Source of the DNA: Eubacterium sp. 1001713B170207_170306_E7
Lineage (GTDB): Bacteria > Bacillota > Clostridia > Eubacteriales > Eubacteriaceae
Reading direction: 5' to 3'
NCBI RefSeq assembly: GCF_015547515.1
Contig: NZ_JADMVE010000001.1
Location: 124,001-188,000 of the forward strand
Length of the DNA: 64,000 nt
This document shows, in pieces, positions 7,880 through 16,911 of this stretch (within the stretch, counting starts at the first letter, position 1; the number at the start of each line of letters is the position of its first letter). A program made the translations under genes and the position numbers. The notes beneath the pieces were generated by a model. That model saw only the letters and a program-made list of their open reading frames with translations. It did not search any database and was not told the origin of the DNA.

Positions 7880-10117
7880 GTGCAGACAAAAACAAGAAGA
7901 CAACCAAAATGTTTTAAAAAAGTCATTCTGACCATTCTGGTCACACTGCCGTTGTTACTGGGCAGTGTGACCGCAGCGGAGCAGCTGCCTGATGGACAGA
8001 TCGTTGGCGGTTATAGCAGTGATACCGCAGGAGCAGGCTACAGCAACTATCCCGCAGGCGAAAACCGGATCACGCCGAGAAGCGCATTGCCGGAAAAACT
8101 TGATCTACGGGAAGCCGACCTGGACGGGGACGGGGTGGTCGAACCGTCTTATGTTACTACCACAAAGCAGCAATCCCCTTGGGGGACCTGCTGGGCTTTT
8201 GGAGCCCTGTCGGCGATTGAGTCCAATTATATCAAAGCAACGGGCAGCACCGCTGAAGATGTCGATTTTTCGGAGCGATACCATGCCTGGTTCGGATATA
8301 CGCTAGACCACGGTGAAGGAATAGAGCCAGTCAAAAACGCTGGAAAGCGTCTCGACTTCGGTGGAAACCGCAATATTAGCTCAACAGTACTTTCCAGCTG
8401 GTCCGGACCAGCAAAGGAAAGTGCAGCGCCCTATCAGGCGAATGATGGAGACACTGAATCGAAGGACACAGACTGGACCCTGCCAGATAACCTCATCCGA
8501 GATCCGCAGGTCATGTCGGACGCCCGGGTGCAGAACATCGATTTTTTGCCAAGTACGGCGATCTTTACAGATCAGGAGAGCCACCAGGGATATGTCTATT
8601 CACAGGCAGCCACCGAGGCCATCAAGCAGGCGATTGTGAATAACGGCGTGGTGGAGCTTTCCTATTGCGCGGCGGTCGCAATTCCGGGAGAAGCACCAGA
8701 TTACAGATATTTGAATATGGAAACCAAGGCCCATTATACCTATGAATATGTTGTCGCAAACCACGCGGTCAGCATTGTAGGCTGGGATGACAATTATTCG
8801 GTGAGACACTTTAATGAAGGACACCAGCCTGTAGCCGACGGCGCGTGGATTGTCAAGAACAGCTGGGGCAGCTATGAGGACAAATCAGATGAAGGCTGGG
8901 AAGCCAATAAGGACAAAATACCTGTGGACCGTCAGGGCTACTTTTATCTTTCCTATTATGATCAGTCCGTCTGTGATTTTACCTCCTACCAGGTCGATAC
9001 CGATACAGACGGCCTGTTCGCCTATGACAATAACTACCAGTACGACTATCTGGGGCTTAAATCGCCAGACAGCCGGAAGCCATCCGAAGCCGGATGCAGC
9101 GGTATGACCGCCAATGTGTTTACTGTAGCCGCAAATGAGCTGCTCCAGGCAGTCTCTGTGATCACAGCCGAGCCCGACTGCACAGCGGATATTCACATTT
9201 ACAAGGTGCCCGCCGGCACCGCTGACCCCACTTCGGGCGAGCTGGTAGCAGAGCAGAAAGGCGTGAGCCTGCCCTACGCGGGTTACCATACCATCGTGCT
9301 TGATGAACCGGTTTCCTTAAATGCCGGTGAGAACTTTGCGGTAATGGAAACCATCACAAACAGAGATGGCAAAGGTTACGCGCCCATTGAGCGAGGAAGC
9401 GGGGAAGTGGTAGCTTCGGAGGATGAATCTGCCACCGTTGAAACCGCTGAAAACACCGTCCGTTACATCGCTGACATTGAAGAGAGCCAGAGCTTTTTAT
9501 ATAAGGATGGAGCCTGGATCGATCTGGCAAAGGACGGGACCGATGGCGTGGACAAAGAGGGCAACGCCTTGCAAACCGGCAACGTCATGATCAAGGCATT
9601 TACCACCGATCTGGACAGCTTCTCGCTCACAGGCATGTCTATCGAGGTGTTGAATGCAGAAGGACAGAGCCTTGGAAGCCAGCAGGTCACCGAATGGTCA
9701 AAGGTAACGCTGCCTGAGGGGACTGAGGCCATCCGTCTGTTCCCCACAACAGAGGGCGAAGGAACACTGACTATCACCGCCGCCGGCCAGACCGTGGGCG
9801 CAGAGGCGTCGGTTTCAAAGGATCTGTTCTCACAGGACGGCCTTGTCCTTACCACCCAGGCCACAGGGCCAAGGGGCAATAACGCCGAGGTTAACACCTA
9901 TCGGCTGAGCATTGAGATAAAAGCAGCGCAGGGATCTGACGGAGAACCGGACACAGGCAGCAACAGCAAAGAAGCAGAAAAAAACAGCGCCGCCGATAAA
10001 AACGCCGGCACCGGAATAGATGAAAACAGAGCAGCCATGATCCTGGGAGCATCCGCAGTATTGCTGCTGGCAGCAGGTCTGGGCGTCCTTTACTGGAAAC
10101 AAAAAGGCAACCACTAA
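7880..10117 (+). CDS. Exported, membrane-anchored papain-family (C1A) cysteine peptidase
   Basis: A 745-residue protein with an N-terminal signal peptide (FKKVILTILVTLPLLLGSVTAA). The C1A catalytic domain has Cys in PWGTCWAFGALSAIE (about residue 95), His in NHAVSIVGWDDNY and Asn in WIVKNSWG. A lectin-like domain follows. A Lys/Asn-rich spacer and a C-terminal membrane helix (AAMILGASAVLLLAAGLGVLYWK) would hold it on the cell surface. The GTG at 7880, six bases after GAGGTGA, is preferred over upstream in-frame codons inside the previous gene. Such clostridial peptidases degrade extracellular or cell-surface proteins. It lies at the end of the putative LytTR-regulated operon. Confidence 0.87.
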   Translation: MQTKTRRQPKCFKKVILTILVTLPLLLGSVTAAEQLPDGQIVGGYSSDTAGAGYSNYPAGENRITPRSALPEKLDLREADLDGDGVVEPSYVTTTKQQSPWGTCWAFGALSAIESNYIKATGSTAEDVDFSERYHAWFGYTLDHGEGIEPVKNAGKRLDFGGNRNISSTVLSSWSGPAKESAAPYQANDGDTESKDTDWTLPDNLIRDPQVMSDARVQNIDFLPSTAIFTDQESHQGYVYSQAATEAIKQAIVNNGVVELSYCAAVAIPGEAPDYRYLNMETKAHYTYEYVVANHAVSIVGWDDNYSVRHFNEGHQPVADGAWIVKNSWGSYEDKSDEGWEANKDKIPVDRQGYFYLSYYDQSVCDFTSYQVDTDTDGLFAYDNNYQYDYLGLKSPDSRKPSEAGCSGMTANVFTVAANELLQAVSVITAEPDCTADIHIYKVPAGTADPTSGELVAEQKGVSLPYAGYHTIVLDEPVSLNAGENFAVMETITNRDGKGYAPIERGSGEVVASEDESATVETAENTVRYIADIEESQSFLYKDGAWIDLAKDGTDGVDKEGNALQTGNVMIKAFTTDLDSFSLTGMSIEVLNAEGQSLGSQQVTEWSKVTLPEGTEAIRLFPTTEGEGTLTITAAGQTVGAEASVSKDLFSQDGLVLTTQATGPRGNNAEVNTYRLSIEIKAAQGSDGEPDTGSNSKEAEKNSAADKNAGTGIDENRAAMILGASAVLLLAAGLGVLYWKQKGNH

Positions 10118-10154
10118 AAAAGATATTTCCTCAGACAGAACCATAAAATAAAGA

Positions 10155-10198
10155 AGGTATCCGCAAAGCGGCTTAAGCGCCTTGGGATACCTTTTTTT
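10155..10198 (+). terminator. Rho-independent terminator after the C1A peptidase operon
   Basis: AGGTATCC (10155-10162) pairs with GGATACCT (10185-10192), followed by a T tract. The stem could also serve the convergent LCP gene. Confidence 0.8.
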
Positions 10199-11294
10199 AC
10201 GGTGCGTCCTCTACAGGCACCACTACATTTTCGTTGTCAGAATCCTTTAGATAACACTCAAAAGGGGCACTGATGTCAATGGTAACGCCGGTTTTGCCGC
10301 CGGTCTGTTCGGCGATGGTATCGCTGATCTTCATGAGATCATCCGAGGGGGTGTAGCCCGAGTCATTGCCGTACAGAATCTTGTGCAGTACAATGGCATT
10401 GTCGGCCAGCGTGTCGGGTACAAGGTACCAGACCCCGTCGATCATATCACCGTAGGAATAATCGTCAAGGGGAACCCTGTAGCCATCAAAGCTCTTGCTA
10501 TTAAGCGACATGAAAGTCTTGGCATAGCGCGTCATATCCTTAAGCAGCAGCGAGGTCTGCACATAGGGATAAACCTTGCCGAGGAGATTGAGATCTGTAA
10601 AAATATCGCTGTTAAAAAGCTTTTGGGCAATCTGCTCAAAGACCTCCCGCTGACGCTTGGTGCGCATATAGTCGTTGTCGCTGTAGCGCTCACGGCAGAA
10701 GGACAGAGCCTGGATTCCGGTAACAGTCTGGACGCCCGTCTGTGTAAGAAATGGGTCGGATTTTCCCACCTTGTCATTGTCATCCATGATATACTGGTTT
10801 GTCCAGTGGAGCACAGATTCGTTGGGAATATTGATCTCGACCCCACCCAGGGCGTCGACCACATCCACCAGACAATTAAAATCAATGGAAACATAGTCCG
10901 AAATATTTAAGTCCAGCTTTTCATTCAAGGTCTGTATGGCCAGTTCAGGACCGCCGTAATCATAGGCAGCGTTGACCTTTTCGTAGCTTACGCCGTTCTC
11001 TTTTCTTTCGGGAATTTTGACCATTAAGTCCCGCATGAGGGAGGTAGCCTTGACATTGCCGTTTTTGTAATTGACGGTGACTAGCATGATGGAGTCCGAG
11101 CGGTTACCGTCAACATCATCGCGGCCATCGAGGCCAAAAACAGCGATATTGGAGACGTCTCTATCCAGCTTTTGGTTAATGTGGAGCTGGCCTGTATCCA
11201 GCCGGTTACCAGAGATCCCCCGCAAAATGCTGAAGCAGTAGACCGCACCACTCCCAATCAGAATGATCAGACAAACTAAAACAACACTGAGCAC
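10197..11294 (-). CDS. LytR-CpsA-Psr (LCP) family cell-wall polymer ligase
   Basis: A 365-residue protein with an N-terminal membrane helix (VVLVCLIILIGSGAVYCF) and an extracellular LCP domain (FGLDGRDDVDGNRSDSIMLV, RDLMVKIP, GGVEINIP, ALSFCRERYSDNDYMRTKRQ). LCP proteins transfer teichoic acids or capsule chains from lipid carriers to peptidoglycan. The first standard start is GTG 11294, but AAAGGAG (11321-11327 complement) is 26 bases away. The codons between spell TDIRLRKK, the basic residues expected before the helix. An ATA codon at 11312 sits eight bases from that ribosome site, so a non-standard start is possible. Confidence 0.88.
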   Translation of the reverse strand: MLSVVLVCLIILIGSGAVYCFSILRGISGNRLDTGQLHINQKLDRDVSNIAVFGLDGRDDVDGNRSDSIMLVTVNYKNGNVKATSLMRDLMVKIPERKENGVSYEKVNAAYDYGGPELAIQTLNEKLDLNISDYVSIDFNCLVDVVDALGGVEINIPNESVLHWTNQYIMDDNDKVGKSDPFLTQTGVQTVTGIQALSFCRERYSDNDYMRTKRQREVFEQIAQKLFNSDIFTDLNLLGKVYPYVQTSLLLKDMTRYAKTFMSLNSKSFDGYRVPLDDYSYGDMIDGVWYLVPDTLADNAIVLHKILYGNDSGYTPSDDLMKISDTIAEQTGGKTGVTIDISAPFECYLKDSDNENVVVPVEDAP

Positions 11295-11477
11295 CTTTTT
11301 TCTTAATCGTATATCCGTGACTCCTTTGTTCCTGCTTGTATCTATCGATTATACACAAGTCCAAACACTGATGTATTAGGATTTGCTAAGTATAACACAC
11401 TCTTGATACAAAATAGATACAATTTCGGTGCATTTAAGAAAGGATACAGGATAAAAAGGTGCATTTCTGTCATGTTT

Positions 11478-14400
11478 CTATTCCACACTTTTAAGCGAAT
11501 CAATCATATCAATATGATCTAAGGTCCTGTTGGTTATGAGGTTGACGATGAGCGCGAAGCTGAAGGAGATCAGCGCTGTGAAGACATAGCTGATGGGCTC
11601 AACATAGACGGCAAAGTGGACTGAGGGCATGTTGAGCACGTAGGTCAGGCTGCCGCCCAGTGCGCGGCCAACTGGAAGGCCCATCAGAATGCCGATAAGG
11701 GTGAGGAGGAGCGTTTCCTTATTCACATAGAGGTGAACTTCCTTGTCGTAAAAACCAAGCACCTTCATGGAAGCGAGTTCCCGCGTCCGCTCCGAGATAT
11801 TGGTGGAGGACAGGGAAAACAGCACGATAAAGGCCAGGCCGGCCGCCATGCCTGTAATCAGGTACACCACCGAGTTTACCAAAGAGAAGGCTGAAGAAAA
11901 GCTTTCCTTGAGCTCGGCAGTGCTCGAAACTGACAGCATTTTATCCTGACGGCCAAGGGTATCGGCATAGGCCATATGGTCGGTGCAGGCGTTTGAGAGA
12001 TGCGCGAGGGCGGCATTGGGCTCGTAGGTGCCGAACGCTGCCTCATAAACGCTCTGGCGCATATAAACCGCATTCCCAAGGTAGTTGCGCATAATTCCCG
12101 AGACCGTTGATTCCTTCTGGACGAGTTGATCATCCTGGATAAAGAGCGTATCACCAGCTTTCAGGTCCAGCATTCGGGAGGCGTTTTCAGTGATTAACAC
12201 CCCGCTTTCCGGCAGAGCAGCCGGAGAGCCATTGGTGTTTTCCAGGCAGATATAGCCTTCAAGAGAGTGATCGTCGGGCACGACAACAAGCTGCACCTTT
12301 TCCTCCCGTCCATCAGTGATTTTTTTCAGCTTGACATTGCCGGTTTGCACATTGATAAATTCCGCGATGCTTTTGTCTCCGGACAGACGGTCCATGACCT
12401 CGGTATTATCATCTGCCGCGGTGACAGCCATGAGGTCGTACTGGTAAATGTGTTCATATTGCTTGGGCATAAGGTCATTAACGGAGTTCTTGATGGCAAA
12501 GCCGCAGAGTACCAGGGCGGTACAGCCCATGATGCCAGCTACAGTCATAAACAGGCGTTTTTTATAGCGGAACAGGTTTCGCATGGTCACCTTATTTAAA
12601 AAGGACAAACGGTTCCAGACAGCAGGAACGCGCTCCAGCAGTACCCGGGAACCAGTGCGCGGCGATTTGGGACACATGAGCACAGCGGGCATATGGATCA
12701 GCTCGGTACGGCAGGCAATGGCCGCGGCACCGGAGATGCTCACTGTAAATAACAGTACGCCGCCCAGACCATAGAGCAGGTTAAATTGGAACAGGTATTC
12801 CGGCAGCATGTAAAGCATCTGGAAAACTGTGAATACAAATTTGGGCAGCAGGATAAAGCCGCAGATATCTCCCAGAATCCCACCGGCCAGACAGGCCGCA
12901 AAGGCATAGAGCAGATATTTGCTGTAAATGGCGGCATCCCGATAGCCCAGGGCCTTATAGGTGCCGATAAGTCCTCGCTCCTCCTCCACCATACGTGTAA
13001 TGGTAGTTAGGCTGATAAGCACCGCCACTACTAGAAAGACAATGGGAAAAGCCGTTCCGACCGCCTCGATGGAGCCAGCGTCACTTTCAATGCTGGCATA
13101 ACCACCGAGAGCGCTCCGGTCCTGGACATACCATTTGGCAGTGTCGATGTCTGCCAGCTTGGCACGGGCGTTCGAAAGCTTTTGTTCAGCCTTGATTTTG
13201 GCATCCTCATATTCCTGCTTTTTTTCTTCCAATTCAGTCTGACCGTCTGCCAGCTCAGCCTGGCCGTCGACCAGCTCCTGACGGCCGTTTTCCAGCGTTT
13301 GGCGCCCCTCAGTCAGTTGTCTGCGAGCGTTTTCCTCCTGAGCGTTCAGCTCGGCTGCACCGGCGTCCAGCTGGTTTTGGCCGCTTTGCAGTTGAGCCCG
13401 GCCCACAGTCAGCTGAGCCCGGGCAGCTGCGAGCTGTATAGCGTTCTGGTCCAGCGTGTCGGCCGTGGCCTTAAACTGGGTGTCAGCTTCGCTCTGCTGC
13501 TGTTCCAGCTTTGTCCGGTTTTTATCCAGGGCCACTTGGCCCTCGCTTAGCTGGCGCAGACCGCCAGCCAGCTGGGGAATGGCTTTCGGCAGCACCTGAA
13601 GTTGGGCCTTTTGAGCCTGAAGCGTTGCCAGAAGGGAGGCATCATCCGGGTCATCCGGGTTCAAGGCAGAAATCTGCGCGTCGAGGGCCTGCACAGCCTT
13701 ATCAAGCACAGGTGTGAAAGCAGTCATAAAGGCTGCCTGTGCATCCGTCGCTGATTCCGCAGGCGCTGTGAGCCAGACGTCCCACTGCCCGGAGGGCCAG
13801 GCAGGCCCAAACGTGGTAGACAAGGCCTCCGCCTGTATGTTTAAGTCTGCCTGGGCAGCATCCAGCTTTGCCTGCTCATCGTCGAGCTGGTTGCGGGCGC
13901 TCTGCAACTGGGTATTTACCTCAGACTGCTTTTGGGCCAGAAGCTCACGCCCCTGGCTCAGCTGTGCCTCACCCTCATCCAGCAGGGCGCTGTAGTCCTT
14001 AAGCTTGGCGGCGTTGGCGATGAGTTCGGCGTAGCCGTCGTCTATTTTCTGACGTGCTGCCTCAAACTGTGCATTGGCAGCCTGTTCCTGATCAGCCAGC
14101 TCCCGGGTCCCGTTCTCCAGTTCCCGCAGGCCGTCAGCCAACTTCTGTCGCCCATCAGCCAGCTCTTTTTCGGCATCGGAGAACTCGGTCTCAGCCATTT
14201 CAAACTGCTCGTTCATTTTTTGCTCGGCATCAGTGATCTTGTCTGCAGCCTCACCGGTAACGGATTGGGTGCGCGCCTGTTCGCGGTCGGTTTTGATCTT
14301 TGACTCAATGGCCTGAATGACCCGTTGGACGCTGTCCTTGTACACGTCGGAGTAACAGATAAGGCTGCGGCTGTCTGTGAGCGTCAAGTAAACGGCGGTA

Positions 14401-15092
14401 AAGACATCGCTTTCAACGGCATCAGGAGTGACAAAAAAGGTAAAATCTGTGTTAGAGGCGGAACGGAAGGCAGAGGCGCCCTCGTTGTTGCTGATGTCCA
14501 TGGGGTCCAGAACCACACCGGTAATCTTATAAGTGGTATTGGCAAAGGTAGGCGTTTCAGCCTTGTCTTCAAAATCCTCGGCCCATTCGTCGGTGTCTCC
14601 GGTACTGTCTTCTAGCACAGCGGTCTCTAAATCTTCCTCAATAGTGAGAGCGTCGCCCAGAGCCTTACCCGTGTTCTTCATGTATTTTTGAGTCACAGCG
14701 ATCTCATCTGCCTTCTGCGGAAGAACGCCCTCCAGCAGATAAGGCTCGTTCATGCCTTTAGCGCTCAGCACCTTGACCTCAGCGTTCTGGCGTTTGTCAT
14801 CCACCTGGGTGTAAACTGTCTCGCTGTAGGAGCCTTCAGCAGTCTCGACGCCGTCCAACTGCGAGAGCGCAGCCACATCCTCATCGGTCAGCCCCAGAGT
14901 GGACATGACCGAAATGTCGTAAAGGTTCTGGGTATCAAAAAAATGGTCCGCCGAATAGCGCAGGTCGTCGCAGGCGGCCTTAAGCCCTGTGAGCATGGTG
15001 ACCCCAAGAGCTGTGATCATGAGTATGGAAAAAAAGCGTTTGCGGCTTTTCTGGATTGTCCGCCAGATATCTTTAAGGAATGCATTTTTCAT
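11478..15092 (-). CDS. Large FtsX/MacB-type ABC transporter permease with long coiled-coil insert
   Basis: A 1,204-residue membrane protein. An N-terminal helix (FFSILMITALGVTMLTGLKAA) leads to an extracellular MacB-like periplasmic domain. A coiled coil of repeated LxxGxxxLxxxxxxL units spans about residues 270-660. Two FtsX permease modules follow (about 700-830 and 1070-1195), eight membrane segments in all. It starts at ATG 15092 after GGAGG. The partner ATPase is not adjacent; the neighbours are an LCP gene and a divergent TetR gene. Substrate unknown; candidates are envelope lipids or toxic peptides. Two near-identical operators in the intergenic region suggest TetR control. Confidence 0.82.
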   Translation of the reverse strand: MKNAFLKDIWRTIQKSRKRFFSILMITALGVTMLTGLKAACDDLRYSADHFFDTQNLYDISVMSTLGLTDEDVAALSQLDGVETAEGSYSETVYTQVDDKRQNAEVKVLSAKGMNEPYLLEGVLPQKADEIAVTQKYMKNTGKALGDALTIEEDLETAVLEDSTGDTDEWAEDFEDKAETPTFANTTYKITGVVLDPMDISNNEGASAFRSASNTDFTFFVTPDAVESDVFTAVYLTLTDSRSLICYSDVYKDSVQRVIQAIESKIKTDREQARTQSVTGEAADKITDAEQKMNEQFEMAETEFSDAEKELADGRQKLADGLRELENGTRELADQEQAANAQFEAARQKIDDGYAELIANAAKLKDYSALLDEGEAQLSQGRELLAQKQSEVNTQLQSARNQLDDEQAKLDAAQADLNIQAEALSTTFGPAWPSGQWDVWLTAPAESATDAQAAFMTAFTPVLDKAVQALDAQISALNPDDPDDASLLATLQAQKAQLQVLPKAIPQLAGGLRQLSEGQVALDKNRTKLEQQQSEADTQFKATADTLDQNAIQLAAARAQLTVGRAQLQSGQNQLDAGAAELNAQEENARRQLTEGRQTLENGRQELVDGQAELADGQTELEEKKQEYEDAKIKAEQKLSNARAKLADIDTAKWYVQDRSALGGYASIESDAGSIEAVGTAFPIVFLVVAVLISLTTITRMVEEERGLIGTYKALGYRDAAIYSKYLLYAFAACLAGGILGDICGFILLPKFVFTVFQMLYMLPEYLFQFNLLYGLGGVLLFTVSISGAAAIACRTELIHMPAVLMCPKSPRTGSRVLLERVPAVWNRLSFLNKVTMRNLFRYKKRLFMTVAGIMGCTALVLCGFAIKNSVNDLMPKQYEHIYQYDLMAVTAADDNTEVMDRLSGDKSIAEFINVQTGNVKLKKITDGREEKVQLVVVPDDHSLEGYICLENTNGSPAALPESGVLITENASRMLDLKAGDTLFIQDDQLVQKESTVSGIMRNYLGNAVYMRQSVYEAAFGTYEPNAALAHLSNACTDHMAYADTLGRQDKMLSVSSTAELKESFSSAFSLVNSVVYLITGMAAGLAFIVLFSLSSTNISERTRELASMKVLGFYDKEVHLYVNKETLLLTLIGILMGLPVGRALGGSLTYVLNMPSVHFAVYVEPISYVFTALISFSFALIVNLITNRTLDHIDMIDSLKSVE

Positions 15093-15113
15093 GGTTGTCT
15101 GCCTCCGTTGTGA

Positions 15114-15214
15114 ACAACATGGTGTTTATAGCTTTATTATAGAGGTTAAAACAGGCGGTATCAATGAACAAAACAAAGTGAATTGTTGAATACAACATGT
15201 TGTTGTGCTATGAT
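15114..15214. promoter_or_regulatory. Divergent promoter region with two TetR-type operators
   Basis: The palindrome ACAACATGTTGT (15192-15203) exactly fills part of the 17 bp spacer between TTGAAT (15186-15191) and TATGAT (15209-15214) of the TetR-gene promoter. A second copy, ACAACATGGTGT (15114-15125), lies just downstream of the permease promoter, which reads TTGATA (complement of 15159-15164), 17 bp, TATAAT (complement of 15136-15141). This arrangement lets one repressor shut both genes. Confidence 0.7.
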
Positions 15215-15234
15215 TACAAAAAGGAGATGATCCC

Positions 15235-15798
15235 GTGAGAAAACAACCTGAAGTCACAGAACAGACAAAAGCAAATCTCAGAACAGCCTTCTGGGAGCTT
15301 TATAAAGAAAAACCCATCGAGAAGATAACCATTAAAGAGATAGCCGATACCGCTGGATATAACAGAGGCACCTTCTATCTTTATTATAAGGATGTCTACG
15401 ACCTTTTTACCAAGATCGAGGAGGAACTGCTAGAAGCCATCCGCCAGCTGATCCACGATACACTGCCCCAGAAGGAAGGTCTGGATTTCGCTGGACATAT
15501 GGGGCTCATCGTCGAGCTCACACAGCGCTACTCGGCCTATATGTCCGTCCTGCTGAGTGACCGGGGTGATCCCAGCTTCGGCACCCGTCTCAAGGAGTTA
15601 ATCTGGCCCCTGCTTAACCGCTACCTTATCTCCACCAAAGACCTGAAAGAGGAAGAGCAGGCTCTTCTATCCGAATTTTACCTTTCCGGCCTTCTATCCG
15701 CCATTACCAAATGGTTGAACGAACCGGGCGATATGACCATTGATCAGTTTATCGGCTTTGTCATGCAGCATATCTTTGCAGGGTTGTTTACGGTATAG
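15235..15798 (+). CDS. TetR-family transcriptional regulator, divergent from the large permease
   Basis: A 187-residue protein with an N-terminal TetR helix-turn-helix (KITIKEIADTAGYNRGTFYLYYKDVYDLF, residues ~24-52) and a helical C-terminal ligand domain. The GTG start at 15235 follows AAGGAGATGA. It faces the FtsX-type permease gene across 142 bp that hold two copies of one palindrome, one at each promoter. It therefore most likely represses itself and the permease, with release by an unknown ligand. Confidence 0.87.
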   Translation: MRKQPEVTEQTKANLRTAFWELYKEKPIEKITIKEIADTAGYNRGTFYLYYKDVYDLFTKIEEELLEAIRQLIHDTLPQKEGLDFAGHMGLIVELTQRYSAYMSVLLSDRGDPSFGTRLKELIWPLLNRYLISTKDLKEEEQALLSEFYLSGLLSAITKWLNEPGDMTIDQFIGFVMQHIFAGLFTV

Positions 15799-15862
15799 AC
15801 CTGGCAGAGGACAGTATTTAATTGCTGTAAGCGTAGAAGGAATATAAAATTTTAAAAACAGC

Positions 15863-15891
15863 TTGCCAAACATTTTGCTTTAGGGTATACT
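15863..15891 (+). promoter_or_regulatory. Promoter of the rplS operon
   Basis: TTGCCA (15863-15868) and TATACT (15886-15891) are 17 bp apart. The resulting leader to the rplS start is about 80 nt. Confidence 0.65.
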
Positions 15892-15975
15892 ATCATAGTA
15901 TGCGAAATCAAGAGATGGTCCTCTGTATGGGCTTCATATACGAACATCAAAAAACGAACTGAAGGAGGCTGTGAG

Positions 15976-16317
15976 ATGGATATTATTAAAAAGATCGAAC
16001 AGGAAAACATGAAAGCAGAAAAACCGGAATTTAACGTAGGGGATACCGTCAAGGTTCACGTCCGCGTTATTGAAGGTAAGCGTGAAAGAATTCAGATTTT
16101 TGAAGGCGTTGTACTGAAAAAACAACACGGCGGCGTTAAAGAAACCTTTACCGTAAGAAAGATTTCCTCTGGCGTAGGCGTCGAAAGAACCTTCCCGGTA
16201 CACTCACCAAAAATCGACAAAATTGAAGTTACCAGACGCGGTAAGGTCAGAAGAGCAAGACTCCACTACCTGCGCGACAGAGTTGGTAAAGCAGCTAAAG
16301 TCAAAGAAAGACGGTAA
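15976..16317 (+). CDS. rplS: 50S ribosomal protein L19
   Basis: A 113-residue protein of normal L19 length. Diagnostic blocks are [44 protein letters not shown] and [28 protein letters not shown]19 sits at the interface of the ribosomal subunits. The ATG at 15976 follows GGAGGCTGTGAG. A short hairpin separates it from lepB; the order rplS-lepB-rbgA-rnhB is a usual Firmicutes arrangement. Confidence 0.97.
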   Translation: MDIIKKIEQENMKAEKPEFNVGDTVKVHVRVIEGKRERIQIFEGVVLKKQHGGVKETFTVRKISSGVGVERTFPVHSPKIDKIEVTRRGKVRRARLHYLRDRVGKAAKVKERR

Positions 16318-16324
16318 AAACGCG

Positions 16325-16344
16325 AAGGGGCCTGTAGGCCCCTT
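16325..16344 (+). terminator. Hairpin between rplS and lepB, likely partial terminator
   Basis: AAGGGGCC and GGCCCCTT form a perfect 8 bp stem with a four-base loop. Only a short T-rich stretch follows, so some transcription probably continues into lepB. Confidence 0.6.
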
Positions 16345-16370
16345 ATTTTGTATGTAAAGGAAGTGATTCT

Positions 16371-16910
16371 GTGAGTCAGAATGAAGACCGCAATGCCAAA
16401 AAGGAACATTCCGAAGCCAGAGAATGGATACAATCCATCATCATTGCTGTGGTGCTGGCCTTTGTCATCAAGATGTTTCTTTTTGATTTTGTATTGGTGC
16501 AGGGAAGCTCTATGCATCCCACGCTGGAAAACGGCGACCGCCTTATTATCAATAAAATTGAGTACCGTCTGGGCGAGCCCGATTATGGCGACATCGTGAT
16601 TTTAAATTATTCAAGCAGTGTAGAATATGTCAAGCGTGTCATCGCCAAAGGAGGAGACACCATCTCCATCAGGGATCAGGTGGTTTATGTTAACGGGGAG
16701 CCCATCGACGAACCCTACGTCAATACCGATCCCTACGGCGATTTTCCTGAGGTAACCGTGCCCGAGGGAACCTATTTTGTCATGGGTGATAACCGGGCCA
16801 ACAGCTCGGACAGCCGCTTCACAAGTCTGGGCTTTGTGGATCAGAAGGATATTGTCGGACATGTGTTCTTCCGCTTCTGGCCTTTTGACAAGTTTGGATC
16901 GGTGAGCTGA
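16371..16910 (+). CDS. lepB: Type I signal peptidase
   Basis: A 179-residue membrane peptidase with one N-terminal helix (IQSIIIAVVLAFVIKMFLF). The catalytic Ser is in GSSMHPTLENGD and the catalytic Lys in YVKRVIAKGGD; the later boxes are GDNRANSSDSR and GHVFFRFWPF. It removes signal peptides from exported proteins at the outer face of the membrane. The GTG start at 16371 follows AAGGAAGTGA. Its stop is one base before rbgA, so they are cotranscribed. Confidence 0.95.
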   Translation: MSQNEDRNAKKEHSEAREWIQSIIIAVVLAFVIKMFLFDFVLVQGSSMHPTLENGDRLIINKIEYRLGEPDYGDIVILNYSSSVEYVKRVIAKGGDTISIRDQVVYVNGEPIDEPYVNTDPYGDFPEVTVPEGTYFVMGDNRANSSDSRFTSLGFVDQKDIVGHVFFRFWPFDKFGSVS

Positions 16911-16911
16911 T

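Noticed and set aside
13150-14300. DNA-level tandem repeat or CRISPR-like array in the permease gene
   Set aside because: The periodicity is at protein level (heptad-like LxxGxxxL units) without identical DNA repeats or spacers.
13182-14303. Several plus-strand ORFs of 60-123 residues
   Set aside because: They mirror the repetitive coiled coil of the permease on the opposite strand.
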